Shown here piece after piece: positions 44,290-53,581 of a stretch of DNA of 64,000 bases. Within the stretch, counting starts at the first letter, position 1, and each line of letters begins with the position of its first letter. The position numbers and the translations under genes are program-made. Origin of the DNA: Parapedobacter indicus (GTDB taxonomy: Bacteria > Bacteroidota > Bacteroidia > Sphingobacteriales > Sphingobacteriaceae); contig NZ_FOQO01000004.1 of the NCBI RefSeq assembly GCF_900113765.1, positions 310,001 to 374,000 on the forward strand, in the 5' to 3' direction. Under the pieces are notes generated by a model, which did not search any database, was not told the origin of the DNA, and was given only the letters and a program-made list of their open reading frames with translations.

Positions 44290-45648
44290 TCAGGAAATAC
44301 GCTTTTTTCTGACAAAAAGATTATAGTTCTCATGCTTCTCCACATAAATATCTTCTCCGATATCGATAAAACCATCCAATGCCACCGCATCGTACCATTT
44401 CCCATCAATTTCCACTTTGCCCGACGGGCGAAGGACCGTTTTTGCCACCCCTTCCTTACTTACCAGCTCTGTATTCCGCCGCGAAGAAGTGTACCCTTCT
44501 TCAGATCGCTGCTCATCCTGTAGCACCAGGCGTTTAAACGCTTTAGTTTTGAGGATATTTTTACCAAAAATAACCATTAGGATTGTCGCTGTCACCATCG
44601 AAGCAATAACCAACAAAAACGAGTTGAACAACCTACCGGGTTCAGAGATGGAGAAGTTAAAATAATCATTGACCACCATACTAAATGCCAACCCACAAAC
44701 CAGGCAAATAATACCCAATATTCCCGCAACACCAAAGCCTGGAATCACAAACAGTTCCAGCAGAATCAATACGATACCCGCAATAAACAAAGCGATTTCC
44801 CAATTGTCTGCCAACCCTTGGATATACAGCGGAGCAAAAAACAACATAGCAGCGATGACCGCAACAACTAGGGCAAACCCAATACCCGGCGTTTGCATTT
44901 CAAAGTAAATCCCTCCAATGATCAACAAGATTAGGATACCGCTAACCGCCGGGTTGATAAGGAACGAAATAATCCGGTCAATCACCGTAATCTGATGTAT
45001 GGTAATTTGCGGATTACTGATTTCCTCGGCCTTTAACAAATCGGCCGTTGACGCAACCTCCGCTTCCGCTAATCCGATTTTTACTGCCTCCGACGAGGTA
45101 AGTGTCAGAATTTTACCTGCAGGCTTGATCGCTGGCAGATCGATATCCCCGTCCACAAACGCTTCGGCAATCTTAGGATCACGCCCCTTGGCCTCCGCTG
45201 TAGCCCGCATCAGGCCTCGCATATATGATTGGTGTTTTTCTGGCAGCACCTGGCCCGACTGATCTACCACACTGGCCGCCCCGATACCGGACCCCTTACT
45301 CATGTAAATGCGATCACATGCCAGCGCAATAAGCGCACCCGCTGAAGCTGCATTGTGATTAATAAAGACAACCGTCTCCAAGGGCGAATCCAATATTCGG
45401 CTGCGGATGGAATCCGCAAAATTGACCATCCCTCCGAATGTATTCATCTTAATCAACACCAAATCCACATCGGCACCCTCTGCTTTCAAATAAGCATTTT
45501 TAACCGTGCGCCACGAACCGGGACCGATATCTCCTTCTAAATCAAATTGGTAAACATGCTGGGCCTCCGCCGCAAAGACAGACAGGATCCAACCGACTAT
45601 CAGTGCTGACCGGAGCATTGACATCTTTCCTCGCTTTTTTTTGTGCAT
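44290..45648 (-). CDS. NfeD-like membrane protease (ClpP-class serine protease fused to NfeD)
   Basis: This is a 452-residue protein. After a signal peptide (MHKKKRGKMSMLRSALIVGW...AEAQ) comes a serine-protease-like domain with IKMNTFGGMV and NHNAASAGALIALACDRIYM, then four to five hydrophobic helices and a C-terminal OB-fold NfeD domain (KTVLRPSGKVEIDGKWYDAV). The long frame to 46002 is not used: it would run across the divergent gene start. Such proteins partner with stomatin-like SPFH proteins, which are not adjacent here. Confidence 0.88.
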   Translation of the reverse strand: MHKKKRGKMSMLRSALIVGWILSVFAAEAQHVYQFDLEGDIGPGSWRTVKNAYLKAEGADVDLVLIKMNTFGGMVNFADSIRSRILDSPLETVVFINHNAASAGALIALACDRIYMSKGSGIGAASVVDQSGQVLPEKHQSYMRGLMRATAEAKGRDPKIAEAFVDGDIDLPAIKPAGKILTLTSSEAVKIGLAEAEVASTADLLKAEEISNPQITIHQITVIDRIISFLINPAVSGILILLIIGGIYFEMQTPGIGFALVVAVIAAMLFFAPLYIQGLADNWEIALFIAGIVLILLELFVIPGFGVAGILGIICLVCGLAFSMVVNDYFNFSISEPGRLFNSFLLVIASMVTATILMVIFGKNILKTKAFKRLVLQDEQRSEEGYTSSRRNTELVSKEGVAKTVLRPSGKVEIDGKWYDAVALDGFIDIGEDIYVEKHENYNLFVRKKRIS

Positions 45649-45672
45649 ATCGTTCAAAACGTTATAATTTTG
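45641..45672 (+). promoter_or_regulatory. Promoter of the DUF4905 gene
   Basis: TTTTG ending at 45643, 21-nt spacer, TAATTTTG (45665-45672) as the -7 box; the ATG at 45683 follows after 10 nt. It lies within the short gap to the divergent nfeD start. Confidence 0.65.
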
Positions 45673-45682
45673 AGGCCAAACA

Positions 45683-46438
45683 ATGGATAAATATACATTA
45701 AAAACCGCATTCAGAAAAAGTTTTTTAGGGGTGGTTTGGCGGATCGAGGCTGACATCACGGCAGGTATACTGGCCATCGAAACACGGGATTCAGACACAG
45801 GTAGCCCTTCGTTTTCAGTGATCGAATACAAAACCGGCATATCGTTCGTCAATGAAAAACGATATGGCGACCGGAATTGGTCACTGGCAGGAATCATTAG
45901 CGAAAAATTGATTTTGCGCGCATGGGGCCAAAACACGCCCGAAGGTGCAGGCGTCGTCTGTATTGATGCTGTAACCGGTGGAGTCTTATGGGAACAGTTC
46001 AATTATACACTGGTTTCCTTCGAAAACCAGCTGCTCGTAGTGAGGCATCGCAATTTTGCCAGTGGTTACGAACAATACCTAAACCCGCTCAACGGACATT
46101 TAACAGAAAAAAACAACCTGCCCAATAAACCTACCGGGCCGGACATCGTCTTACCTCAACGGTATGTGGGTGATATCCCCCCGTTTTTGGAAAGTTATGA
46201 TGTGAGAGGTGACTTATTCTGTTGCCAGGTGGAAGACCGGACTGTTTGGGCGTTTCACGAGACTACCGACGATACATACCGCATTAGATTGATCGTGTCA
46301 CGTGGGTTAAAATTGCTGACAGAAAGGATTATCATATCCGATCTAGCCAAAGCGGCACCAGAGCTGTTCTTTATAATCAGTAACCAGCTTTTCTTTATCG
46401 GTGATAATAAACGGGAAATTGTAGCGTATTTAGTATAA
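45683..46438 (+). CDS. DUF4905 domain protein
   Basis: This 251-residue protein reads as repeated beta-strand units, for instance GAGVVCIDAVTGGVLWEQ and DLFCCQVEDRTVWAFHE, like the blades of PQQ-type propellers. It fits DUF4905, a Bacteroidota family of unknown role. There is no clear signal peptide. It lies 19 nt before the LysM gene, so co-transcription is likely. Confidence 0.75.
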   Translation: MDKYTLKTAFRKSFLGVVWRIEADITAGILAIETRDSDTGSPSFSVIEYKTGISFVNEKRYGDRNWSLAGIISEKLILRAWGQNTPEGAGVVCIDAVTGGVLWEQFNYTLVSFENQLLVVRHRNFASGYEQYLNPLNGHLTEKNNLPNKPTGPDIVLPQRYVGDIPPFLESYDVRGDLFCCQVEDRTVWAFHETTDDTYRIRLIVSRGLKLLTERIIISDLAKAAPELFFIISNQLFFIGDNKREIVAYLV

Positions 46439-46457
46439 TTGGAAACGAAATTTTGAC

Positions 46458-47351
46458 ATGAGCATCATATATCAAGCCTATCTATATCGGACATCTTTTT
46501 TCATCCTATTGTTAGGTTGTTGCGCTGTATCCAAAGCCATCGCAACACCATTGGATTCAATTGGGGTAAAATATGAGAACGGCAAAAAAATTATCATTCA
46601 TCAATTGGAAGCCAAGGAGACTTATTTTGGACTAAGTCGTCATTATGGTATCCCCGTAAAACAGATTATTGCCGCAAACGGAAATAAACCCCTGAAAGTG
46701 GGTGACACCGTGCAAATTCCGATGGGCTCATACGAGTCGGTTACGGCCGCAAATACCTCTGCTAGCGCTGCGCAGCAACAGCCTTCACAGTCCCCTGTAT
46801 TAGCCCAGGGTGAGTATACGACATATAAAGTGGGAAAACGTGAAACGCTATTTACTATTTCAAAGCGATTCATCATATCCGTCGAAAGCATCAAGCGGGC
46901 AAATGGACTCACCGGCGACTCATTGAAAATAGGTCAAATCCTGAAGATTCCTAACGAAGAGCTTCCTCCTCCTCCCAAAATGAGTGAAATCATCGTGCCA
47001 GACACCGCCGATACGGACGCGGAGGGAGAAAATATGGAAATTCCAACAAACCGGTATGGCATCCGTGAAATGACAGAAAAAGGGATCGGTGTATGGATAG
47101 ACGACCTGAATCAGGAAAGTGGAAGCATGTTGGCGCTGCATAAAACTGCTCCTATCGGCACGGTAATAAAAATCACCAACCCAATGACCAACCGCACGAC
47201 CTTCGCCAAAGTTGTCGGCAAATTTGCCGACACCGCGGAAACCAAAAATGCTGTTATTGTCATTTCCAAATCTGCTGCATCCCTTATTGGTGTGCTAGAT
47301 AGACGCTTCCAAGTTGAAATCGCATACGGTGCCCCCAATGAAGGCAATTGA
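46458..47351 (+). CDS. LysM-RlpA-type peptidoglycan-binding protein
   Basis: This is a 297-residue exported protein. After a hydrophobic signal (FILLLGCCAVSKA) come two LysM modules (about 46-88, ETYFGLSRHYGIPVKQIIAAN; and 121-166, ETLFTISKRFIISVESIKRANG), a linker, and a C-terminal double-psi barrel of the RlpA kind (GIGVWIDDLN, KTAPIGTVIKITNPMTNRTT). LysM binds peptidoglycan sugars; RlpA-like domains sometimes cut bare glycan strands, though the catalytic residues are not established here. It overlaps the kinase gene by 14 nt. Confidence 0.83.
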   Translation: MSIIYQAYLYRTSFFILLLGCCAVSKAIATPLDSIGVKYENGKKIIIHQLEAKETYFGLSRHYGIPVKQIIAANGNKPLKVGDTVQIPMGSYESVTAANTSASAAQQQPSQSPVLAQGEYTTYKVGKRETLFTISKRFIISVESIKRANGLTGDSLKIGQILKIPNEELPPPPKMSEIIVPDTADTDAEGENMEIPTNRYGIREMTEKGIGVWIDDLNQESGSMLALHKTAPIGTVIKITNPMTNRTTFAKVVGKFADTAETKNAVIVISKSAASLIGVLDRRFQVEIAYGAPNEGN

Positions 47352-47994
47352 GCCCTACGTAGTCGGCATCGCCGGAAGCAGCGGATCGGGCAAAACGTTT
47401 TTTCTTAATTGCTTTATCAACCATTTTTCCAAGCACGAGGTGGCCCTGGTTTCACAGGACGATTACTATATACCCGCCCACACCAAAACTCAGGAGGAAA
47501 ACAAGCTTTATAATTTCGATCTGCCAACCGCTATCGACCGAGATGCTTTTTATAGGGATATCCGTTTGCTTTTCGAAGGACAGACGGTATACCGCGAAGA
47601 ATATACCTTCAATAATCCTGCCTTGAAGCCAAAAATAATGGAAATCAAGCCCGCCCCTGTCTTGATAGTCGAAGGTTTGTTCATTTTCTTCTACGAGGAA
47701 ATCAACGACTTACTCAATCACCGGATATTCTTGCATGCTGAAGAGGATATTGCCCTGCAGCGGCGATTAAAACGGGACTTTATTGAACGTGGGTATCTCG
47801 AAGAAGACGTACGGTATAAATGGGTAAATCACGTAATGCCAGCGTACCGTCAATACCTCCTCCCGTTTCGGGAACAATGCGACCGCATCCTCATCAACAA
47901 TACCGATGACCCAGCTCCGATTATCGCCATCACCGATGAAATATCCGCTGAACTGAGAACCCTTGTGCCGGGACTAAGCCCGTCAACCTCCTAA
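47338..47994 (+). CDS. Uridine-kinase-like P-loop protein
   Basis: This 218-residue nucleoside/phosphoribulokinase-fold kinase has the P-loop GIAGSSGSGKTFFL. SQDDYYIP matches the substrate-binding segment of uridine kinases and NFDLPTAIDRDAFYRDI follows it. A lid region LQRRLKRDFIERGYLEEDVRYKW completes the pattern. Likely phosphorylates uridine/cytidine, although the sugar or nucleoside is not proven. The ATG at 47338 agrees with relatives. Its end overlaps the convergent scoB gene by 12 nt. Confidence 0.83.
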   Translation: MKAIEPYVVGIAGSSGSGKTFFLNCFINHFSKHEVALVSQDDYYIPAHTKTQEENKLYNFDLPTAIDRDAFYRDIRLLFEGQTVYREEYTFNNPALKPKIMEIKPAPVLIVEGLFIFFYEEINDLLNHRIFLHAEEDIALQRRLKRDFIERGYLEEDVRYKWVNHVMPAYRQYLLPFREQCDRILINNTDDPAPIIAITDEISAELRTLVPGLSPSTS

Positions 47995-48648
47995 CTGCAT
48001 TTCGGGCACGTTGTCTGCTGCAGAAAAACGCCCCGCTGTCGCATTCCGTATTTCGTTTACACTCACACCCGGAGCACGTTCAATCAGCTGAAACCCGCCA
48101 TTTTCAATATCGATTTCAAAAACTGCCATTTCGGTCACTACCTTGCGGATACAGCGTATGCCAGTCAGCGGCAAGGTACAATTCCGGAGCAACTTGCTAT
48201 CACCCGACTTGCTCACCTGCTGCATAGCCACAATGATATTCTTCGCAGAAGCCACCAGATCCATTGCTCCGCCCATTCCTTTTACCAATTTACCGGGAAT
48301 CTTCCAGTTGGCGATATCCCCGTATTCCGATACCTCCATCGCACCTAATATCGTGAGGTCTACTTTCTGCGCCCGGATCATGCCAAAACTCATCGCTGAA
48401 TCGAAAACCGCGGAACCGGGCAGCATGGTAATGGTCTGCTTCCCCGCGTTGATAAGGTCTGAATCTTCTTCCCCTTCGTAAGGAAAAGGCCCCATACCCA
48501 GCAGACCATTTTCCGACTGAAGCACCACATGGGTATCCTCAGGAATGTAATTGGCCACCAAAGTCGGAATACCGATTCCAAGATTAACGTAATAACCATC
48601 TTTGATTTCCTTCGCGATCCGTCTCGCAATTCCGTCTTTATCCAGCAT
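47983..48648 (-). CDS. scoB: 3-oxoacid CoA-transferase subunit B
   Basis: This 221-residue beta subunit of succinyl-CoA:3-ketoacid CoA-transferase carries the catalytic glutamate in [11 protein letters not shown], and [16 protein letters not shown] near the start. The enzyme activates acetoacetate with CoA for ketone or butyrate-type metabolism. It overlaps scoA by 11 nt; the two are translationally coupled. Confidence 0.9.
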   Translation of the reverse strand: MLDKDGIARRIAKEIKDGYYVNLGIGIPTLVANYIPEDTHVVLQSENGLLGMGPFPYEGEEDSDLINAGKQTITMLPGSAVFDSAMSFGMIRAQKVDLTILGAMEVSEYGDIANWKIPGKLVKGMGGAMDLVASAKNIIVAMQQVSKSGDSKLLRNCTLPLTGIRCIRKVVTEMAVFEIDIENGGFQLIERAPGVSVNEIRNATAGRFSAADNVPEMQLGG

Positions 48649-49375
48649 AATCTTCTGCTTTGGTTACGTCCAAACCTTCGTATTTGCGGACTGTTCGCTG
48701 TTCGATCCGCTTTTCGTAGTTCGCCCCCTGAAAAATCCGGTGAACATAGATACCCGGTGTATGGATGTGATCCGGGTTCAGCGTGCCTGCTGGAACCAGT
48801 TCCTCCACTTCGGCCACTGTCACCTTGCCCGCCATCGCCATAACCGGATTGAAATTACGGGCCGTTTGCCGATAGATGAGATTGCCCGCCGTATCTCCCC
48901 GCCAAGCTTTTACCAAGGCGAAGTCGGCCTCAAAGGCCATTTCCAGCAAGTAGTCCTTACCACCAAAATTTCGTACTTCTTTCCCTTCTGCCACTTCGGT
49001 CCCTACCCCCGCTGGCGTAAAAATAGCTGGCATCCCATACCCCGCCGCGAGACAGCGGGTGGCCAATGTGCCTTGAGGGATCAGCTCCACTTCCAACTCC
49101 CCGCTCAACAATTGCCGTTCAAATTCAGCATTTTCGCCAACATAGGAAGCAATCATCTTTTTTACCTGACGCTGCTGTAGTAACAACCCGATACCAAAGT
49201 CATCCACTCCCGCATTGTTTGAAATACAGGTCAGGCTCGAAACGCCCTTCTTTACCAATTCATTGATACAGTTCTCGGGAATACCACACAAACCAAACCC
49301 ACCCAACATCAATGTCATCCCGTCGATAACGTCAACAAGGGCCTCTTCCGCATCCGTTACTACTTTATTGATCAT
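48638..49375 (-). CDS. scoA: 3-oxoacid CoA-transferase subunit A
   Basis: This is the 245-residue alpha subunit. [19 protein letters not shown] near the N-terminus and [24 protein letters not shown]-type segments are typical (here [19 protein letters not shown]). It lies upstream of scoB in the same operon; both are needed for transfer of CoA between succinate and acetoacetate. Confidence 0.9.
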   Translation of the reverse strand: MINKVVTDAEEALVDVIDGMTLMLGGFGLCGIPENCINELVKKGVSSLTCISNNAGVDDFGIGLLLQQRQVKKMIASYVGENAEFERQLLSGELEVELIPQGTLATRCLAAGYGMPAIFTPAGVGTEVAEGKEVRNFGGKDYLLEMAFEADFALVKAWRGDTAGNLIYRQTARNFNPVMAMAGKVTVAEVEELVPAGTLNPDHIHTPGIYVHRIFQGANYEKRIEQRTVRKYEGLDVTKAEDYAG

Positions 49376-49485
49376 GTGTTTTCATCCTTTATAACAGGTC
49401 ATTCCCGCCGGGATATTCGACAAGATACAAAAGTTGCTCCTACCCCGCAAGTTAAAATAAGAAATGCAAAATTTACAGCCCTTAA

Positions 49486-49516
49486 TTGGACTTCTTCTAA
49501 ATAAATACTATATTTG
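49486..49516 (+). promoter_or_regulatory. Promoter of the Cys/Lys-rich mini-gene
   Basis: TTG (49486-49488), a 20-nt spacer and TATATTTG (49509-49516), an exact consensus -7. The ATG at 49524 follows after 7 nt. Confidence 0.75.
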
Positions 49517-49523
49517 TCGCGTG

Positions 49524-49700
49524 ATGTTTGAGGAAATTCCTTTTTTTGTTGAAGAACAATCGACAAGCCCTTTCCGGCCGGTCGACCCACAAAATTTCAA
49601 AGGATTGAACCCTTACCGAGAGGGCTGCGGATGCGATTTCAAGAAATGCTGTAAAAAGTATAAACGCGGAAAGCAGTGTAAAAAATGCCCAAAGCGGTAA
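49524..49700 (+). CDS. Small Cys/Lys-rich hypothetical protein
   Basis: This 58-residue protein has an acidic N-terminal half (MFEEIPFFVEEQ) and a C-terminus with six cysteines and many lysines (GCGCDFKKCCKKYKRGKQC, then KKCPKR). I do not recognise the family. The cysteine spacing could bind zinc or copper, or a basic Cys-rich tail could bind nucleic acid; neither is shown. A clear promoter precedes it and its stop abuts the stop of the convergent MFS gene. The longer frame from 49464 includes the promoter. Confidence 0.72.
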   Translation: MFEEIPFFVEEQSTSPFRPVDPQNFKGLNPYREGCGCDFKKCCKKYKRGKQCKKCPKR

Positions 49701-50930
49701 TCAACGTTCCACAAAATCCAAATCCCTGTCAAAACTTTCCTTTAGTTGGCTAAGCGCAAATATCGCAACGCCGGTGAGCACAAAAACCATGATATAAGCA
49801 GCCGTAACAATATTCGAATGCCTGACGAAAAACTCAAACAGTAACGTAGAAGGAATCAAGGCACCCCGCACGAAATTAGGCGCCGTAGTGGTTACCGTGG
49901 CCCGAAGGTTGGTACCAAATTGCTCGGACGCGATGGTTACAAATGTGGCCCAATATCCGATGGCGATTCCCATAAAGAACGCTATCCAGTGAAACCGTTG
50001 CTCGGTAAGCCCCTCGCTGCTTAGGTACCACACCGATGTCGCGATAATGAGCACCTGAAATAGAAACACGGCCAATCTCCGTGATCTGGTCAGCTGAGCA
50101 AATAAACCTGCGAATACATCACCAAACGACAACCCCAGGTAGGTAAACAAGATCCCTTTACCGGCGCTCAACGTCACCGGTGCGCCCAGCGCCTTCCCGA
50201 ATTCCGGCGCCTGCGTAACTAATATACCCACCACAAACCAGATGGGCAATCCAATCAGCAGGCAGTAGACATAACGCTTAAACCGTTCTTTATCGGCAAA
50301 TAACATGCTCAGCTTTCCCTTTTCTACCTGTTTGCTGACCACGCCGTTAAATAGGTTCGATTCAAAGGCACCTACCCGTAGAATGAGCAGCAATAATCCC
50401 ATTCCTCCACCCGCAAAATAAGCGCTACGCCAATCGAAAAATTCCGACACATAGTATGCCGCGATGGCTCCAAGCACGCCCACGGACGCCACCACCATGG
50501 TGCCATAACCGCGCTTATCTTTCTGCATACTTTCACTCACCAGGGTTATGCCCGCCCCCAGTTCACCCGCCAACCCGATTCCGGCTACGAGACGAATCAC
50601 GGCATACGAATGGATGTCGTGCACAAATCCGTTGGCAATGTTGGCCAGCGAATACATCAGGATGGAGCCGAATAACACTTTAATTCGCCCAAAACGATCA
50701 CCCAGTACCCCCCAGAGCATGCCTCCCACTAACAATCCACCCATCTGCATATTGAGCACATATTCACCATCCATACGCATGTCGGACTCCGGTATACCGA
50801 TGTCCTGAAAACTCTGCACACGAACGATCGAAAATATCACCAAGTCATAAATATCAACGAAGTAACCCAAGGCAGCCACGAGTACCAACAACCAGGTATT
50901 TTTGGTTTCTGATAGGTTCTTTTTGGTCAT
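49701..50930 (-). CDS. MFS transporter, metabolite:proton symporter type
   Basis: This is a 409-residue, 12-helix major facilitator. GVLGDRFGRIKVLFGS is motif A in loop 2-3, with GIGLAGELGAGITLVSE in helix 4 of the sugar/metabolite:H+ type. LRATVTTTAPNFVRG is in the second half. Transport of an organic acid or aromatic acid is plausible from similarity, but the substrate is not readable. It is divergent from the AlbA_2 gene. Confidence 0.85.
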   Translation of the reverse strand: MTKKNLSETKNTWLLVLVAALGYFVDIYDLVIFSIVRVQSFQDIGIPESDMRMDGEYVLNMQMGGLLVGGMLWGVLGDRFGRIKVLFGSILMYSLANIANGFVHDIHSYAVIRLVAGIGLAGELGAGITLVSESMQKDKRGYGTMVVASVGVLGAIAAYYVSEFFDWRSAYFAGGGMGLLLLILRVGAFESNLFNGVVSKQVEKGKLSMLFADKERFKRYVYCLLIGLPIWFVVGILVTQAPEFGKALGAPVTLSAGKGILFTYLGLSFGDVFAGLFAQLTRSRRLAVFLFQVLIIATSVWYLSSEGLTEQRFHWIAFFMGIAIGYWATFVTIASEQFGTNLRATVTTTAPNFVRGALIPSTLLFEFFVRHSNIVTAAYIMVFVLTGVAIFALSQLKESFDRDLDFVER

Positions 50931-51014
50931 GAATTTGAGAATTTACGCCGCTAAATTAAGCTTTTCATTGGATTCTACTTTTTTTTTCATGCAAAGTTCG
51001 CAAAGTTTTTATTT

Positions 51015-51671
51015 ATGGCTAATTTAGTGGTCGTGACCATCAAATCGTTGATATTGCAAGGTGAAGGCGAACAGCTTGATTTTAAAAACAAAATCAGCAG
51101 CTGTGAAAAAATCGCGAAAACACTGGTGGCATTTGCCAACAACAAAGGTGGGAAACTGCTGGTGGGGGTGGCCGACAACGGTTCCATCAAGGGGGTAAAA
51201 AACGAAGACGAAGAAAAGTACATGCTCCAACGCGCCGGGCATCAGTATTGCCGCCCGGCAATAGATATCCGTTTTGAAGAAATTTATGTAGATGATAAAT
51301 TGGTATTGCTGGCCGAAATTACTGAAAGCGATTCCAAGCCGCATTATGCCCTCGGCGAAGACCAAAAATGGTGGGTATACATCCGTATTCAGGATAAAAG
51401 TATTTTGGCAAGTAAAGTGGTTGTCGACGTGCTGCATCAAAGCAGCCAGCTCAATGGGGTCCTGATCAATTATACAGACAAAGCCAAAGAATTGCTGGAA
51501 TACCTGCAAGTTCACTCCAACCCTCGACTTCCGGAACTAGCTAAACATCTCCGCTTATCCAGGCGGAAAACCCAGCGAATCCTTGTCAACCTAATCGTTG
51601 CGGGCGTTATCGAGGTGCATAGCGGCGACCGGGAAGAATATTTTTCCCTATCTTTGTCTGGCAACCCATAA
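51015..51671 (+). CDS. AlbA_2 domain plus helix-turn-helix protein
   Basis: This 218-residue protein has an N-terminal AlbA_2/Schlafen-type domain (GEGEQLDFKNKISSCEKIAKTLVAFAN), in which ATP or nucleic acid binding has been suggested, with the motif GGKLLVGVADNG. The C-terminus has a winged helix (LPELAKHLRLSRRKTQRILVNLIVAGVIEV). It may act as a transcription regulator, but its target is unknown. It is followed 11 nt later by a lipoprotein gene on the same strand. Confidence 0.83.
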   Translation: MANLVVVTIKSLILQGEGEQLDFKNKISSCEKIAKTLVAFANNKGGKLLVGVADNGSIKGVKNEDEEKYMLQRAGHQYCRPAIDIRFEEIYVDDKLVLLAEITESDSKPHYALGEDQKWWVYIRIQDKSILASKVVVDVLHQSSQLNGVLINYTDKAKELLEYLQVHSNPRLPELAKHLRLSRRKTQRILVNLIVAGVIEVHSGDREEYFSLSLSGNP

Positions 51672-51681
51672 TAGGAGTACT

Positions 51682-52125
51682 ATGAAACATACAATCTTAC
51701 CGATCAGTATCGGCTTACTACTGATGGCAGCATGCAACAATGGCAACCATGAAACCGGTGAAATCGACCGGCTTCGGGAGGAAGCAATTGCCGTGCACGA
51801 CGAAATTATGCCCCAGATCAGTGCATTTGATCGCAACACCATAAAGATCGACTCGATATTGGCTAATTTACCCCAATTGCAGAAAACCCAACCCGATATA
51901 GATACGGCTCAAACCCGCACAGACTTATCAGGACTAAAAAATCGGCTGGAGCTGGCCACTGACTCCATGATGAACTGGATGACAGCTTTCGATGTAGACC
52001 CTCAAGACAAATCTGATGCGGAAATAGAGGCATACTACAAGAAAGAAGTTGAGAAAGTAACGGAGATGAAACAGTTGTTTGACGAGGTATCAAAAGAGGC
52101 CACCGATAAACTGGCAAAATTTTAA
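51682..52125 (+). CDS. Small coiled-coil lipoprotein next to SCO
   Basis: This 147-residue lipoprotein (LLMAAC, Cys17) is largely helical and acidic (EIDRLREEAIAVHDEIMPQ, then EAYYKKEVEKVTEMKQL). The ATG at 51682 is preceded by AGGAG, one of the few good ribosome-binding sites in the window. It lies 6 nt before the SCO start, with a cytochrome c gene after it, suggesting a joint role in copper handling or respiration. No known domain recognised. Confidence 0.75.
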   Translation: MKHTILPISIGLLLMAACNNGNHETGEIDRLREEAIAVHDEIMPQISAFDRNTIKIDSILANLPQLQKTQPDIDTAQTRTDLSGLKNRLELATDSMMNWMTAFDVDPQDKSDAEIEAYYKKEVEKVTEMKQLFDEVSKEATDKLAKF

Positions 52126-52131
52126 GTGGCC

Positions 52132-52776
52132 ATGCGTAAAAGTCTTTTCTTATTGGTGGGCGTTTGTGTACTAGCCTATGTGGCGGGATGCAACAGCAAG
52201 ACGTCAAAAACGCTTCCCATCTTGGGATCCCGGGATCCTATAACAAAAGTTGTGGACGGGAAAACCATCACAGATACATTATACCATAGTATACCAGATT
52301 TCCAATTGCTCAATCAAGACAGCGTACTGATTACCAATGAGCTATTTAGCAAGGGTGTATACATTGCCAATTTTTTCTTCACACACTGTCCCAGTATTTG
52401 CCCTACTATGCAGCGCAACCTGCTGAAGGTGTATGAAAAATATAAAGGCGACGAGCGCGTAAAATTCCTATCGCATAGCATTGACTTCCGGCACGATTCA
52501 CCGTCGGTGCTTAAATCCTACGCCGAAAAGCTCGGTGTTACCAACGATCAGTGGCAATTTGTTACCGGCAGCAAGGCGGCCGTATATGGCCTGTCCGATA
52601 GCTATATGGTATATACCAAAGAAGACAGCAATATCCCCGGCGGCTACGACCACTCCGGATACCTGCTACTAATAGACAGCAACCGGCATATCCGCGGAGC
52701 CTATGACGGCACAAACGACGAGCAAATACAGCTGCTGCTCGATGAATTGGCAATTCTGTTGAAAGAATATGAATGA
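52132..52776 (+). CDS. SCO1/SenC-family copper chaperone
   Basis: This 214-residue envelope protein has the lipobox (YVAGC, Cys20), the metal or redox motif FTHCPSICPT with Cys86 and Cys90, and His174 in YDHSGYLL as third ligand. SCO proteins insert copper into cytochrome oxidase subunit II or keep its thiols reduced. The ATG at 52132 is preferred; a GTG at 52126 is also possible. It overlaps the cytochrome c gene by 4 nt. Confidence 0.9.
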   Translation: MRKSLFLLVGVCVLAYVAGCNSKTSKTLPILGSRDPITKVVDGKTITDTLYHSIPDFQLLNQDSVLITNELFSKGVYIANFFFTHCPSICPTMQRNLLKVYEKYKGDERVKFLSHSIDFRHDSPSVLKSYAEKLGVTNDQWQFVTGSKAAVYGLSDSYMVYTKEDSNIPGGYDHSGYLLLIDSNRHIRGAYDGTNDEQIQLLLDELAILLKEYE

Positions 52777-53165
52777 CGCGTAATACATCCCTATATACAG
52801 GTGTAGCGCTGCTCGTGATTTACCTGCTCTTCCACGCCTGTCAAAGTGAACAAGCAATCCGGACGGCACAATATACGGTGAATGGGCAAAAGCTGTTTAC
52901 TGCCCATTGTCAAAATTGCCACGGTGCAAAAGGTGAAGGACTGGGTACGCTTTATCCTCCGCTAACCGACAGCACGTTCTTGCTTAAGCATCGGGAACAG
53001 CTGCCCTGCATCGTCAAAAATGGTGGTTCCGAGATGCCTCCCAATCCGCAGCTTACCCCCATTGAGGTAGCATATGTCCTTACGTACATCGGCAACTCGT
53101 TTGGCAATGAAATGGGTATTTTTACTTTGGAGGAAGTGCAACAAGCTTTGGCGGTGTGTGATTAA
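52773..53165 (+). CDS. Class I cytochrome c, lipid-anchored
   Basis: This 130-residue protein has a lipobox-like FHAC (Cys23) after a hydrophobic stretch, then one haem site C46-Q-N-C49-H50 with Met88 (SEMPPN) as the probable sixth ligand. It is a single-haem electron carrier exposed to the periplasm. Its location after a SCO gene suggests work with a terminal oxidase; the oxidase genes are elsewhere. Confidence 0.9.
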   Translation: MTRNTSLYTGVALLVIYLLFHACQSEQAIRTAQYTVNGQKLFTAHCQNCHGAKGEGLGTLYPPLTDSTFLLKHREQLPCIVKNGGSEMPPNPQLTPIEVAYVLTYIGNSFGNEMGIFTLEEVQQALAVCD

Positions 53166-53197
53166 ATATAATGAACCAAAACCTCCGGTTTATCTAT

Positions 53198-53581
53198 CTA
53201 CAATACCAGCGTGTTAAACAGGTGATCAAGTGTCCGGTTTGCGTCCATGCAAAGTCCCGGGTGCACGGCGGATAACTGCATAACTGTACTCCTCTTAGCT
53301 GTGAGCCAACGGAACCGTTCCGGCGGCGGTAACGCAGCAATGGATCCGCCGGCCTGCTCGCCCTTGCAGATCAAGTGAAACGCTGCCAAACAGGATGCCA
53401 ATTCATCCCGATCATACGTCGGGCAAAAAGCCTGCAGCTTACCGGAAGGCAATGCATACTTCATATCCAGAAAACGCTGGCTCCGGCAATAAAGCACCAC
53501 CCCAACGTTGACAAATTCTTCGCGTTCCACCCGCGGTACCCAGCGGATCACGGCATACTCAAATAATTCTTTCCCTGGCAT
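53198..53581 (-). CDS. DUF3037 domain protein
   Basis: This 127-residue protein begins ELFEYAVIRWVPRVEREEFV and NVGVVLYC, the DUF3037 signature. Function unknown. Its start lies within the last 23 nt of the HipA-like gene, so the two are translationally coupled; the same pairing occurs in many bacteria. Confidence 0.82.
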   Translation of the reverse strand: MPGKELFEYAVIRWVPRVEREEFVNVGVVLYCRSQRFLDMKYALPSGKLQAFCPTYDRDELASCLAAFHLICKGEQAGGSIAALPPPERFRWLTAKRSTVMQLSAVHPGLCMDANRTLDHLFNTLVL

